NCBI GenBank assembly: GCA_024637155.1
Contig: JAGXFR010000025.1
Span: 1 to 64,000 of the forward strand
Direction: 5' to 3'
Source of the DNA: Burkholderiaceae bacterium
GTDB lineage: Bacteria; Pseudomonadota; Gammaproteobacteria; Burkholderiales; Burkholderiaceae_E
Length of the DNA: 64,000 nt
Both the position numbers and the translations under genes were made by a program. Positions 8,519 through 17,683 of this stretch are shown piece by piece. Each line of letters opens with the position of its first letter. Positions within the stretch are counted from its first letter, which is position 1. Under the pieces are notes generated by a model. That model saw only the letters and a list, made by a program, of their open reading frames with translations, was not told where the DNA came from and made no database searches.

Positions 8519-9749
8519 GAGTCTTCTTGACTATTGCCAGCAATCCACTGGTCAGCGCAAAGAGGTAGTAGACAAACTCCCAATACGCTAGGCTGAGGAA
8601 CGCACCACCGGAGAGTAGGACAATGCAACTGACCTGCAGATAGCCGGACAGTGTGTGCGCCCAAAGTAAGCTATCGCGGTCGCGGGCGAGAACGCGACTC
8701 CTGCTGAGCCCCCAAAAGAACCAGATGATCATGAAAACGTAAAGGCCAAGACCAAACCAGCCATGATCGCCGAGAACTTGGTAGTAAATGCTGTGTGCGG
8801 CCCGCGGGATGCCGGCAGCACCAAGGTAGTTAGCATAGAGGTCCGGCGCCCGATAATAGTCGAACCCACCTCCCGTGAGCCTCTCGTTGGCGACGTTCAC
8901 AGCGACCGACCAGGCGGTAAACCGACCTTGTACGGAACCGTCCGGATCGTCGGCAAGAATCGTACTCATCCGTGTCCAGTATTCCTCAGGCATCCACTGC
9001 GTGACGAAAGGAACGAGGATAGCCAAGCCGATGATGATCGGTAGCCTCCGACGTGAACGAGCGAGTAGAAAAACCCCGCCAATTGCGCCGGCGACCAGTG
9101 CTCCCCGGGAATAGGTGGCGAATGCCGCGAGACCACTAAACATCGCGATCCCCGCAAGGCCCGTGCGCAGCATGCGCGACCCGGTCTGCTCGCGCAACCA
9201 GACGAGAAGCGGGATGGCCGCAAGGAGAGCGACCGCGAGGTGGTTATTGTCCTGGATGAATGAGGTAGGCGGACCCGAGACGACAAACTGTCCGCCCGTA
9301 ACCAACGTGAACACCCCCCCCTTCAGGCCGTAGAAACCGAGTGAAAGCGCGATCACCCAGATCAGTTTCGTAATGCTACCGCGGTCCGAAATGACGAGTA
9401 GCGTGAGCAGCATGGCAATCTGGATCTTCAGCATGACGACCCAACGTGCGTAAGCGGCGTCCGGTGCCATGGCGGTGAGAAGCGTGATCGTAGTCCAAGA
9501 GAAGAACAACAATGCGGGTACATAGCCGCCCCAATTCCCCCGCGCCCATGGTTCCTTGGAAATTAGGAGCGATACGAGGAGGATGACGCCGAAATAGTAG
9601 GCCCACGGCAGGGTCGCGAAGATCCCCCACGTCAGTGTGTGCGGCGCCATAAGGCTGATCCACGCATAGGTCATCGCAGCATAGAGTGGACGCCACAAGG
9701 AGAAACCAGTCGCAACGACAACCAACATGAGGAACAGAGCATCACGCAT
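8484..9749 (-). CDS. Probable O-glycosylation ligase, exosortase A system-associated
   Basis: This polytopic membrane protein of 421 residues has about ten hydrophobic helices and a WzyC/O-antigen-ligase-like core (SFIQDNNHLAVALLAAIPLLV, FATYSRGALVAG). It matches the pattern of the ligase family found next to XrtA systems, thought to transfer or polymerise polysaccharide, perhaps onto PEP-CTERM proteins. I chose the ATG that gives MRDALFLML because AGGAAA lies at a suitable distance before it; the longer frame adds 16 unlikely residues. It opens a small leftward operon: ligase, GT4 enzyme, flippase. Confidence 0.88.
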   Translation of the reverse strand: MRDALFLMLVVVATGFSLWRPLYAAMTYAWISLMAPHTLTWGIFATLPWAYYFGVILLVSLLISKEPWARGNWGGYVPALLFFSWTTITLLTAMAPDAAYARWVVMLKIQIAMLLTLLVISDRGSITKLIWVIALSLGFYGLKGGVFTLVTGGQFVVSGPPTSFIQDNNHLAVALLAAIPLLVWLREQTGSRMLRTGLAGIAMFSGLAAFATYSRGALVAGAIGGVFLLARSRRRLPIIIGLAILVPFVTQWMPEEYWTRMSTILADDPDGSVQGRFTAWSVAVNVANERLTGGGFDYYRAPDLYANYLGAAGIPRAAHSIYYQVLGDHGWFGLGLYVFMIIWFFWGLSRSRVLARDRDSLLWAHTLSGYLQVSCIVLLSGGAFLSLAYWEFVYYLFALTSGLLAIVKKTRDFTQGATADG

Positions 9750-10105
9750 GAACCGATTTCCTATCACAGGGACGAGTGAAACGATCGGTCGGCCCATGCC
9801 GCAAGATGCTCCGAAGAACTACGTGGAGCGCCGTGCGACGCCGTGGTAACGCGGAACGTGGCGTCGGCGAAGAACACCTCAGGAATGGAGCACTTTGGCC
9901 GTGGACCAGCTTTACGACGGGCTGTGTCATCTCCAGTAGTGAATCCTCGTAAGGGCTGAAAGCTCGCACGGTGATATCGTGTTTGCCAGAGTGATCAAGA
10001 CAGCACATTCATTTTGGTACCGCGTTACCCATAAATAATGGAGAGCGTCATTGTGCAAAGCAATCGCGTCTCCGGAAGATCGGTAACTCTTAAGAACGTC
10101 GGTGC
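9750..10105. other. Long intergenic gap, AT-rich, upstream of the ligase operon
   Basis: No gene is visible in this 356-base stretch. It is clearly more AT-rich than its surroundings, especially at 10020-10105, and must hold the leader and probably the promoter of the ligase operon. The only site I can define is the AGGAAA Shine-Dalgarno sequence at its left end. I could not place a convincing -35/-10 pair or sigma-54 site. Confidence 0.4.
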
Positions 10106-12310
10106 TCAGTACATCTCAGTACTTGCACCACTTATTAGCGAGACATACTTCTCGTATGCCACGGTCCACTTGAATTGCGACTGAACGTGTTGATGCAGAC
10201 GTGCCCCCATTGCGTTCGCAAAAGCTGGGGAATCAAGCAGCCTTTGAATGCCGACTGCCAACGCAGCAGGATTGTCTGGAGGGACAAGCAGACCCGTAAC
10301 GCTGTCAGTCAATATTTCTGGTATACCTCCCACGGAAGATGCAACCACCGGTAAACGAAAGGCGCCGGCCTCTAAGAGAACAATGCCGAATGGTTCTATT
10401 CTACTCGGAAGCGCAAAAAGCGTCGCCCGTTGAAAAAAATCAGCGACCAGTTTATGTGGTATATTCGGGAAGAAGTGAACGCGTTCTTGAATTCCTCTTT
10501 GGACGCTTAATTGTATCAGAGATGGGAGTTCTTTCTCTTCTGCCCCCACCAAGATAAGATCGACATCACGATAGGTTTGCGCAATGGTGGCAAAGGCTTC
10601 GATCAAAACGTCTTGACCTTTATTCACCTCGAACTTTGCAACATTCAGAATAGTCCTTTTTTGCGCGGACTTTGAAGTGCTCGCCATGGCAACGAATGCC
10701 TCGGCATCAAGTCCGTTATAGATTACTCGGAGATTTACTTTTTCACCAAATATTTCGACGATCTTACTCCCAAGATCGTTTGAGCAAACAACAATTGCAT
10801 CAGCATGCTGTAAGAGTTTCTTCCATTCTTTCATGACATCGGTTGGCGATCGCCGAATACCACTCAGGTCTTCTCCGTGAAAGGAAAAGATTAATGGGAT
10901 ACGAGTCTCGAACTGACTTGTAATATGGTCGATAGTGAAAGCCGACGAATTTGGGTAGTGTAGATTGATTGCTGCGACTTGGTGCTCATCGCAAAATCGT
11001 TTAAATGCGAGGCTAAAGCTCTTCTTCCAAAGCAAGAACGCGACCCGCTCTTTCAATTTCATACCTGCGTGAGATGGGCGAACCCGCCAACGTACAGTTC
11101 TCAGACCGTGAACTACTTCCCAAACGGGGTTCGGTGCATGCCAGTCGGCGACCAGAATGATTGGTTCGAACGTTTCATGCCTGATCATTTCTTTGGCAAG
11201 GTTGATTACGACTTGGTTGACCCCGCCCAAGTGCACCAGCGACCAAGGCAGCACGAATAGGTACGTGGGACGCTTTGACGGTAAGCGCATGGGGCCTTGT
11301 CGAGAGGATCTTGTGACGCTACGGCAGTTCTTATCATTACTGCCGGTCGAATTCCGGACCCCGGGGCGAGTTTCCAGAGAAATATTTGCGAGTAGTCGCG
11401 GTGCGAATGTCACTCGGTTTCGGTCCCACGGGGTGTAGCGCGGGAGTAGCAGAGGGGCGTCAAACTGCGTGCAGATTCCGTATTCCGTCGTCACCGCGAC
11501 GTCGAATCCGTGCTCCATCACGAGTTCGCGGTGCAATGCGGTGAAGTCCGAGCCAGATCTCCCGTTTGGGTATGCAAAGGCGTGCGGTCGGACGCCGGTA
11601 ATTGACTCGATCACGTGTACGTTCTCGGCCAGATCGCGGCGATTCTCCTCCTCGCTGACCGTTGTCATGATGGCGTGGCGGTGCATGTGGGCGGCGATAC
11701 GCATGCCTCGCTCATGCGCCTCCCGCACTTCGTTTTCATTCATCATGAGTCGGGGTATGGCCGATAGCTTGAGTCGACGCTGGATTTCCAATGCAAGTGC
11801 GTCACGATCCGCAGGTGCACGATACTTCAGGAGTTCGAGGATCGTATTGGTGGCATGCCGCCTTTGCTCAACTCTCGAAAGTTCAAGGTTCGGCAGCCCA
11901 ATGTCAGCCCCCCTCAGTGTCTGCTCTGTGGTGCGGGCGATGCTCTCTGTGACCCTATCCACAAAAAACGGCTGGCCGGCCGTGTAAGCAGTTGCGAGGA
12001 AGAGCGTCGCGGGGATTTGTAGCGCTTCAAGAACCGGGAGAGCGACGTCGAGGTTATCCCGGTAGCCATCGTCGAAGGTAACCGTTGCGAGGTGTTCGCG
12101 GGTACTGGCGGAGCGCACAGCCTCCCAGCCTTCAACGAGCGGTACGAAGCGTAGGAACCGCTGCGCCGCCTTGAGCTGCGCCGCGAATTCAGCCTGGGTT
12201 GGATACTCTGGCAGAAATGGATCGGCCTGAGCGAGCACTCGGTGGTAGGAAAGGATGGTCAGTGACGGTCCCCTCGCAGCCAGGCGCAACAACCGCCCCA
12301 GTACCGTCAC
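10106..12310 (-). CDS. Polysaccharide deacetylase - glycosyltransferase fusion
   Basis: One uninterrupted frame of 734 codons contains two enzymes. Residues 1-340 are a NodB-type polysaccharide deacetylase (SYHRVL near 21, TFDDGYRDN near 78, HMHRH further on). Residues 341-734 are a complete GT4-type glycosyltransferase starting MRLPSKRPTYLFVLPWSL and containing FSFHGED, the Glu-rich donor site EPFGIVLLEAGA and GIPEIL. The GTG start overlaps the TGA of the upstream amidotransferase by 4 bases (GTGA). The glycosyltransferase half is much more AT-rich than the deacetylase half. An ATG at 11290 with AAGG before it could also start the second half alone. The domains are clear; a working fusion protein is inferred. 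Confidence 0.8.
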   Translation of the reverse strand: MTVLGRLLRLAARGPSLTILSYHRVLAQADPFLPEYPTQAEFAAQLKAAQRFLRFVPLVEGWEAVRSASTREHLATVTFDDGYRDNLDVALPVLEALQIPATLFLATAYTAGQPFFVDRVTESIARTTEQTLRGADIGLPNLELSRVEQRRHATNTILELLKYRAPADRDALALEIQRRLKLSAIPRLMMNENEVREAHERGMRIAAHMHRHAIMTTVSEEENRRDLAENVHVIESITGVRPHAFAYPNGRSGSDFTALHRELVMEHGFDVAVTTEYGICTQFDAPLLLPRYTPWDRNRVTFAPRLLANISLETRPGVRNSTGSNDKNCRSVTRSSRQGPMRLPSKRPTYLFVLPWSLVHLGGVNQVVINLAKEMIRHETFEPIILVADWHAPNPVWEVVHGLRTVRWRVRPSHAGMKLKERVAFLLWKKSFSLAFKRFCDEHQVAAINLHYPNSSAFTIDHITSQFETRIPLIFSFHGEDLSGIRRSPTDVMKEWKKLLQHADAIVVCSNDLGSKIVEIFGEKVNLRVIYNGLDAEAFVAMASTSKSAQKRTILNVAKFEVNKGQDVLIEAFATIAQTYRDVDLILVGAEEKELPSLIQLSVQRGIQERVHFFPNIPHKLVADFFQRATLFALPSRIEPFGIVLLEAGAFRLPVVASSVGGIPEILTDSVTGLLVPPDNPAALAVGIQRLLDSPAFANAMGARLHQHVQSQFKWTVAYEKYVSLISGASTEMY

Positions 12311-14214
12311 GACGCCACCCCCAGCCGCCGCACGAACTTCTCGAACATCAACATCGACCAAAGCGGCGAGGCCCAGTCGCGGGCACCGCTGCGATGCTCG
12401 CGGAGCATACGCGTCGCACGCTCGTTCGAGACGAACCCGAGCCGTACCGCCTCGCCGTCGTGAATGAGCGACGCGGCACTCTCGTGCAGAGGCCCGCGCA
12501 GCCACTTCGCGAGCGGCGTCACGAACCCCTGCTTCTGTCGAAACAGGATCCGGTCGGGTAACTCGCCGCGAAACGCATCCTTCAATACGTGCTTCCCCTG
12601 TCGCCCCGCAACCTTGAAGCGCTGCGGCACGCGCGCGGCCCATTCCACCAGCCGATGGTCCATCAGCGGCTCGCGGACCTCGAGCGAATGCGCCATGCCG
12701 GCGCGATCGACCTTGGTGTTGATGTCGCCGGGCAGGTAGGTGCGGTAGTCGAGATGCTGGAGCAGTGCCAGTTCACCCTGGCCCTGGAATTCACTCGCAT
12801 GTTCGCGCATCAGGTCCAGCGCGCGGTAGGAGCCGAGCCGCTTGCGGAAGTCTTCTCCGTACATTCCTTCCCGATCGCCAGCCTTGATCATCGAAACGGA
12901 GTCGGTATAGGCACCGACAGCGTCGGTGGCGATGCCGGCGAAGGTCGTCTTCGCGCGCAGCCACTGCGGCGCCCAATCCGCCTTGGGGTAGACGCGAGCG
13001 AGCGCGCCGAAGAGCGGCTGCCGGAACGACGCGGGAATCGCCTGGCGCACACACTCTTCGGCAATGTGCAGTCGGTAGCGGCGGTATCCGCCGAAGGTCT
13101 CGTCGCCGCCGTCGCCGGAGAGCGCGACGGTGACCCGTGTGCGTGCCAGTTCGCTCACGCGGTAGGTGGGGATCGCCGAGCTGTCGGCGAAGGGCTCGTC
13201 GTAGCAGGCGGCGAGCGTGTCGACGAGGTCGTAGTCGTCGGTGTCGACCACGCGACTGAAATGATCCGTGCGAAAAAGCTCGGCCACCTCGCGTGCATAT
13301 TCGGACTCGTCCACTGACGTGTCGTCGAAGCCGATCGAGCAGGTGCTGACCGCGCCGCTCGAGAGCTTCGCCATCGTCGCGACGACGGCGCTCGAATCGA
13401 CCCCGCCCGAGAGGAACGCGCCGAGCGGCACTTCGGAGATCAGCCGCATTCGGATCGACTCGTCGAGCAGCGCGCGCAGTTCCTCGACGGCGCGCGCCTG
13501 CGTCATCGCCCTGTCGGGGACGAATTCGATATGCCAGTAGCGCCGGGGCGTATGCGCGCGCGCCGTTGGGTCGACCCGCAGCACGTGTGCCGGTGCGAGC
13601 TTGCGTACCCCCATGTAGATCGACTTGGGATCGGGCACGTAACCCAGCGCGAAATAGTCTTCGACGGCGGTGTCGTCGATGCGCTTGTCGATGCCGGGGT
13701 AAGCGAGGATGGCCTTCAGTTCCGACCCGAAGACAAAGGCGCCGTCGGCGGCGTTTGCGTAGTAGAGCGGCTTCACCCCGAGCCGGTCGCGTGCGAGAAA
13801 CAGGGTGCGCCGGTTGCGGTCCCACAGTGCGAAGGCGAACATGCCGCGAAAGCGCTCCACGCACGCTTCGCCCCACTGCTCCCAGCCGTGCACGATCACC
13901 TCGGTGTCGGAGCGGGTGTGGAACACGTGGCCGAGCGCCTGCAATTCATCCACGAGTTCGGGGAAGTTGTAGATCTCGCCGTTGTAGACGACGGCGACGC
14001 TGCCGTCCTCGTTGAACATGGGCTGCTGGCCGGTGGCCACGTCGATGATCGACAGCCGCCGATGGCCGAGCGCCACGCCGGGTTCGATATGAAAACCCTC
14101 GGCATCGGGCCCGCGGTGCGCGATGGTATCGGTGAGTTTCTTCAGCAGCGTGCGGTCGGGCGCGCGCTGCGCCGCTCCGGCACCGGTGAAGATGAATCCC
14201 GCGATCCCGCACAT
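12307..14214 (-). CDS. XrtA-associated asparagine synthetase-type amidotransferase
   Basis: This 635-residue protein has the asparagine synthetase B architecture. The nucleophile Cys is at position 2 (MCGIAGFIF), followed by HRGPDAEG, NGEIYNFPEL and RDRLGVKPLYY in the glutaminase half. SGGVDSSAVVA is the ATP-pyrophosphatase loop. It matches the amidotransferase consistently found in exosortase A loci, believed to amidate sugar acids of the exopolysaccharide. It lies 15 bases after the xrtA stop and overlaps the next gene by 4 bases, so it is part of the core operon. It is distinct from the second amidotransferase near 3.4-5.3 kb. Confidence 0.93.
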   Translation of the reverse strand: MCGIAGFIFTGAGAAQRAPDRTLLKKLTDTIAHRGPDAEGFHIEPGVALGHRRLSIIDVATGQQPMFNEDGSVAVVYNGEIYNFPELVDELQALGHVFHTRSDTEVIVHGWEQWGEACVERFRGMFAFALWDRNRRTLFLARDRLGVKPLYYANAADGAFVFGSELKAILAYPGIDKRIDDTAVEDYFALGYVPDPKSIYMGVRKLAPAHVLRVDPTARAHTPRRYWHIEFVPDRAMTQARAVEELRALLDESIRMRLISEVPLGAFLSGGVDSSAVVATMAKLSSGAVSTCSIGFDDTSVDESEYAREVAELFRTDHFSRVVDTDDYDLVDTLAACYDEPFADSSAIPTYRVSELARTRVTVALSGDGGDETFGGYRRYRLHIAEECVRQAIPASFRQPLFGALARVYPKADWAPQWLRAKTTFAGIATDAVGAYTDSVSMIKAGDREGMYGEDFRKRLGSYRALDLMREHASEFQGQGELALLQHLDYRTYLPGDINTKVDRAGMAHSLEVREPLMDHRLVEWAARVPQRFKVAGRQGKHVLKDAFRGELPDRILFRQKQGFVTPLAKWLRGPLHESAASLIHDGEAVRLGFVSNERATRMLREHRSGARDWASPLWSMLMFEKFVRRLGVAS

Positions 14215-14229
14215 GATCCGGTTCGTCGG

Positions 14230-15729
14230 TCAGCGTGGCGCAAGCGCCGCGATCACCGCAGTGGAGACGCGCGGCGCCTGCGCGGCGAGCTGGCTGCGCG
14301 CGCTGGCGATCCCTTCGGCCCCGTCACCGATGGGGATCGAAACCGCGACGAAGGCCGCGTGGTCGCCGTGACCGCGCAGCAGCGCCGCCGCCGAGCGCAA
14401 CTTGCCGATGACCTCGGAAGTCATGGGTTGGTCGTCGATCACGTACCAGCTCCACACCAGCCTTCGGCCGAGGTGCGAGGCGAGTTCGGTTTCGCGCACG
14501 GGGTGGCTGCCGGTCGATGCCGCGCCGTTGCGCACGACGCGCCAGATGCGCTCGTCGATGCCGACCAGCCGGTTGGAGTAGGTGATCATCTCCGCGCCCG
14601 GTTCCTGCTGGCGTGCGTAGTAGGCGACCTGAACGTCGACCGCTTCCCCGGCGCTGCCCATGCGGCCGCTTACGTTCTGCCGCGCGCCCTGGTAGTGCGC
14701 AATCCAGCGCGCCTCGCCCTCGAGAGCCAGGGCGGCGCGCAGGGCTGGTTCCACCGCGCGCACGGTCGTGGCATCGAGCACGGTCGCGGCGATCGGGCGC
14801 CATGCCGCGAGCACGACGACGCCGACGAGTGCGGCGGCCACGATGCGGCCCAGTCGCGCTGTGGGGAACGATCCGGCAACCGGCAGCGTTCCTTCTCCGG
14901 GCGCATCACGGAAGGGGTTCACATCGCGCCAACGCGCGCCGATCGCGAACGCCGCGCCGATGACGATACCGAAGAACACCCAGCCGAAGAAGATGTGGTC
15001 GACTCCGACGGCGAGGGTCATGCCGCTCAGGTGCCCGGTCATCACGATCAGGTAGGCGCGCGCCCAGTTGCCGACAAACGCGAGGAGGATCGCCGCCGCG
15101 ATGAACGCGAGCCGCTTGCGCAGCGAGCGGTAAGTGACATACGCGAAGATCGTGCCGAGCACCACGGCGGCAATCAGGTAGCGCAGTCCGCTGCACGCCT
15201 CGACCACCGACCAGCGCCCGCTCGGGATCGTGAAGAACAGCCCCTCGCGATAGACGGGGATGCCGCTCGCGCGCAGCGCGGCGATCGTGACGTCCGCCGT
15301 CCACTCCATCATCGGGGCTTCGAGGAAGTCGCCCGCGGGGACCATGAAAAAGAGAAACGCGAGGGGAAGAACCAGTTGCCAGCTCAGTCGCCAGCCGAAC
15401 ACCAGCAGCGCGAGCGCCGGGAGCATCGCGACGGCGGCGAACTGGCTGAGCGTGTTCACGCCTGCGAACTCGCCGAGCAGCCAGAAGAAACCGATCGCGA
15501 TCATCACGGCAATCGCCGGCCAGAAGGGCGTGGCGGGCAGCACGGCAATCGTCGCCCGGCGTTGCCAGATGAGCCAAAGGCAGATTGGCAGGATCAGGAA
15601 GCCGTGCGTAAACGTGTCGCTACCGATCCACTGGCCCACCATCGTGGTCCAGGTATTGGCGAAAAGAGCCGCGGTCGCCAACCACGCCCCGAGCAATACC
15701 GCAATGGGAACAAGAAGTCTCGGGTTCAT
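14230..15729 (-). CDS. xrtA: Exosortase A fused to an EpsI domain
   Basis: This 499-residue inner-membrane cysteine protease is predicted to cleave and sort PEP-CTERM proteins, a Gram-negative analogue of sortase. Residues 1 to about 270 have eight or so hydrophobic helices and the catalytic trio: Cys179 in VVEACSGLRYL, Arg224 in GNWARAYLIV and His245 in VDHIFFGWVFF. The C-terminal part (about 285-499) is an EpsI-type periplasmic domain, present as a fusion in many XrtA proteins. The ATG overlaps the FemAB gene stop as ATGA; the longer frame is only an antisense extension. All catalytic residues are present, so the enzyme should be active. Confidence 0.95.
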   Translation of the reverse strand: MNPRLLVPIAVLLGAWLATAALFANTWTTMVGQWIGSDTFTHGFLILPICLWLIWQRRATIAVLPATPFWPAIAVMIAIGFFWLLGEFAGVNTLSQFAAVAMLPALALLVFGWRLSWQLVLPLAFLFFMVPAGDFLEAPMMEWTADVTIAALRASGIPVYREGLFFTIPSGRWSVVEACSGLRYLIAAVVLGTIFAYVTYRSLRKRLAFIAAAILLAFVGNWARAYLIVMTGHLSGMTLAVGVDHIFFGWVFFGIVIGAAFAIGARWRDVNPFRDAPGEGTLPVAGSFPTARLGRIVAAALVGVVVLAAWRPIAATVLDATTVRAVEPALRAALALEGEARWIAHYQGARQNVSGRMGSAGEAVDVQVAYYARQQEPGAEMITYSNRLVGIDERIWRVVRNGAASTGSHPVRETELASHLGRRLVWSWYVIDDQPMTSEVIGKLRSAAALLRGHGDHAAFVAVSIPIGDGAEGIASARSQLAAQAPRVSTAVIAALAPR

Positions 15730-16778
15730 CCGAGCCCCCCAATCAGCAGCGGTCCCGCACGGTTCACAAACCAGCGGGGCATCATGCGCCATGCGCCGAT
15801 CAACAGCCGGTACTTGGGGTTCAGCGGGTTGTTCTGCGGAATGTGATCGCCCTGCAGAAGCTGGTAGTCGTAGCGCAGCGGCGTCGCATCGAAACCCCAG
15901 TTCTCCTTGAAATCGAAGGAGCCCGTGCCGCGCTTGCTGCGACCGCAGTTGAACACGCGGCAGCCCCGTTCAGCGGCGCGGCGCGTCAGCTCCCAGTACT
16001 TGAAATGGTTGGCCACGATATCGCGCGCCGCGGGAATGTCGCCGGCGTAAATGGAGAACATCTCGTCGCGGAAATACAAGCTGAGCATACAGCTCATCGG
16101 TACCCCGCCGGGACCGTCCCGGACTACGAGGATTTCGGCGTCGTCTCCGAATCCCGCGAGAAGGGCTTCGAAGTAGCGTTGCGGAAAGGTCGGAGTCCCG
16201 TGGCGGTGCATGTTATCGGCGTGGAGTCGGAACATCGTTGCCGCGTCGCCCAGCTCACTGCTGAGCCCGTTACGGATGCCCTTCCTCACCCTGGCCCGCT
16301 GCTTGGCGGGAATAGCAAGAAGGTTCTCGTCCGGATCGGCATGGATTCGCTTGCTGAACTCGACGTACAACTCGTTGTTGCACGGCCAGTCGCGCTGAGC
16401 TGGACCGTCGCGCCCGCGCAACTCCAGGTGCCCGACACCGGCGCTGCGCGCCAACTCGCTCGCCCGCTCTTCGAGCGCCAGCCGCGCGCCGTCGTCGTCG
16501 GCCACGGGCCCCGCGTGCGCGCAAAAGGGCAGGCTCACCAGCGCATGACCGAAGAGCAGTGTCTTCACTTCCGCCAGCGGCAGCACGCCGACGATGACGC
16601 CGTCGCGCTCGGCGACGAGGTAATGACAGCGATGCCCGAAGACCTCCTGCAGCACCTTGCGCCAGGGCCACCGGTGCGACACGGTGGCGGCGGGCGCGGT
16701 GTCGACATAGGCGTCCCAGCGGGCGCCATCGGCGTCCGCGCAGACGCGCACGCAAACGCGCACGGCGGGGGCACTCAC
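15726..16778 (-). CDS. FemAB-like protein, XrtA/PEP-CTERM system-associated
   Basis: This 350-residue protein belongs to the FemAB/GNAT-like group linked to exosortase A loci. Its C-terminal acyltransferase-like half contains IPAKQRARVRKGIRNG, MLSLYFRDEMFSIYAGD and FNCGRSKRGTGSFDFKENWGF. FemAB proteins transfer amino acids from aminoacyl-tRNA to a cell-wall substrate; the substrate in XrtA systems is unknown. The GTG start overlaps the stop of the upstream deacetylase gene (GTGA), and its own stop overlaps the xrtA start (ATGA), so it is translationally coupled on both sides. An apparent long N-terminal extension in the same frame is antisense to other coding sequence and was discarded. Confidence 0.92.
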   Translation of the reverse strand: MSAPAVRVCVRVCADADGARWDAYVDTAPAATVSHRWPWRKVLQEVFGHRCHYLVAERDGVIVGVLPLAEVKTLLFGHALVSLPFCAHAGPVADDDGARLALEERASELARSAGVGHLELRGRDGPAQRDWPCNNELYVEFSKRIHADPDENLLAIPAKQRARVRKGIRNGLSSELGDAATMFRLHADNMHRHGTPTFPQRYFEALLAGFGDDAEILVVRDGPGGVPMSCMLSLYFRDEMFSIYAGDIPAARDIVANHFKYWELTRRAAERGCRVFNCGRSKRGTGSFDFKENWGFDATPLRYDYQLLQGDHIPQNNPLNPKYRLLIGAWRMMPRWFVNRAGPLLIGGLG

Positions 16779-17677
16779 CGCGACTCTCCGATTCGCGCTG
16801 CGAACACCCGGTCGACCCGATCCCACGGGAAGTCGCCGAGCAGCCGCTCGATGCGCCCGAAGGTGCGGTGCAGGTTGAGGTAGTGGCGCACGCGCGACTT
16901 GAGCCGCGCGCCGGGCACGCGCGGCTGCGCAGGGTCGATCTCCCAGGGGTGGCAGTAGAAAATCGCGGACTGCGCGTCGCTGCGGTTGATGCGCTCGAAG
17001 CACCAGCGCGACATCGCATAGGGCAGCAGCCGGAAGTAACCGCCGCCGGACGCCGGGAAGTTGCGCCCGAACGCGCGCAGCGAAGTCGGCGGAATCTCCA
17101 CGAGGCCGTTGGCCGCGCGGTACGCGAAGCGTGGAGCGTCGGGTGAACCGTAGAGGTCGGTCTTCACCGGATAGATGCTCGAGCTGTACCGGTGCCCGGT
17201 TTCGGCGACCACGTCGTGCGCCCACAGATTGGCGGCTCCGATCGAAAAACTCGGCGCCCGGTAGCCGATCACCGCCGTGCCGCCGATGTCCTCGAGCGTC
17301 GCCTTGGCCCGCGTGAGATCCGCGCGAAATTCGGCGGGCGACTGCTCGCTCGCCATCCGGTGCTCGTGGCCGTGGTTGGCCAGCTCGTGGCCGCCGGCGA
17401 CGATCCGTCGCACGAGCGTCGGGTGGCGCTCGGCGATCCAGCCCAGCGTGAAGAAGGTGGCGTGGATGCCGCTGTCCTCGAGCAACTGCAGCAGGCGCTC
17501 CACGTTGGGCTCGACGCGGCATTCGCGCGCTTCCCAGCTCGAGCGCTCGATCACGTCGGCAAAGGCGGCAACCTGGAAGTAGTCTTCGACGTCGACCGTA
17601 AAGGCGTTGACGATCGGCGGCGACGCCGCGGGCGGCGGGCCCGGGCGAGGATAGTGGTCGCGGTGTTGCACCCCCAA
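16775..17677 (-). CDS. XrtA-associated polysaccharide deacetylase (DUF3473)
   Basis: This 300-residue NodB-fold deacetylase starts its domain with NAFTVDVEDYFQV, the metal-binding Asp-Asp region of this subfamily, followed by GHELANHGHEH and RAPSFSI. It ends in the DUF3473 region (FYCHPWEIDPAQPRVPG). Such enzymes remove N-acetyl groups from sugars of the exported polysaccharide; no signal peptide is visible, which suggests a cytoplasmic role or action on membrane-bound intermediates. It starts 6 bases after the ATPase stop and overlaps the FemAB gene by 4 bases. It is the second deacetylase of the locus, besides the fused one. Confidence 0.93.
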   Translation of the reverse strand: MGVQHRDHYPRPGPPPAASPPIVNAFTVDVEDYFQVAAFADVIERSSWEARECRVEPNVERLLQLLEDSGIHATFFTLGWIAERHPTLVRRIVAGGHELANHGHEHRMASEQSPAEFRADLTRAKATLEDIGGTAVIGYRAPSFSIGAANLWAHDVVAETGHRYSSSIYPVKTDLYGSPDAPRFAYRAANGLVEIPPTSLRAFGRNFPASGGGYFRLLPYAMSRWCFERINRSDAQSAIFYCHPWEIDPAQPRVPGARLKSRVRHYLNLHRTFGRIERLLGDFPWDRVDRVFAARIGESR

Positions 17678-17683
17678 AACCCG

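Noticed and set aside
12311..12643. N-terminal extension of the deacetylase-glycosyltransferase frame
   Set aside because: It runs through the 3' part of the amidotransferase gene in another frame and is composed of Arg/Ala-rich shadow sequence. The GTG overlapping the TGA is the natural start.
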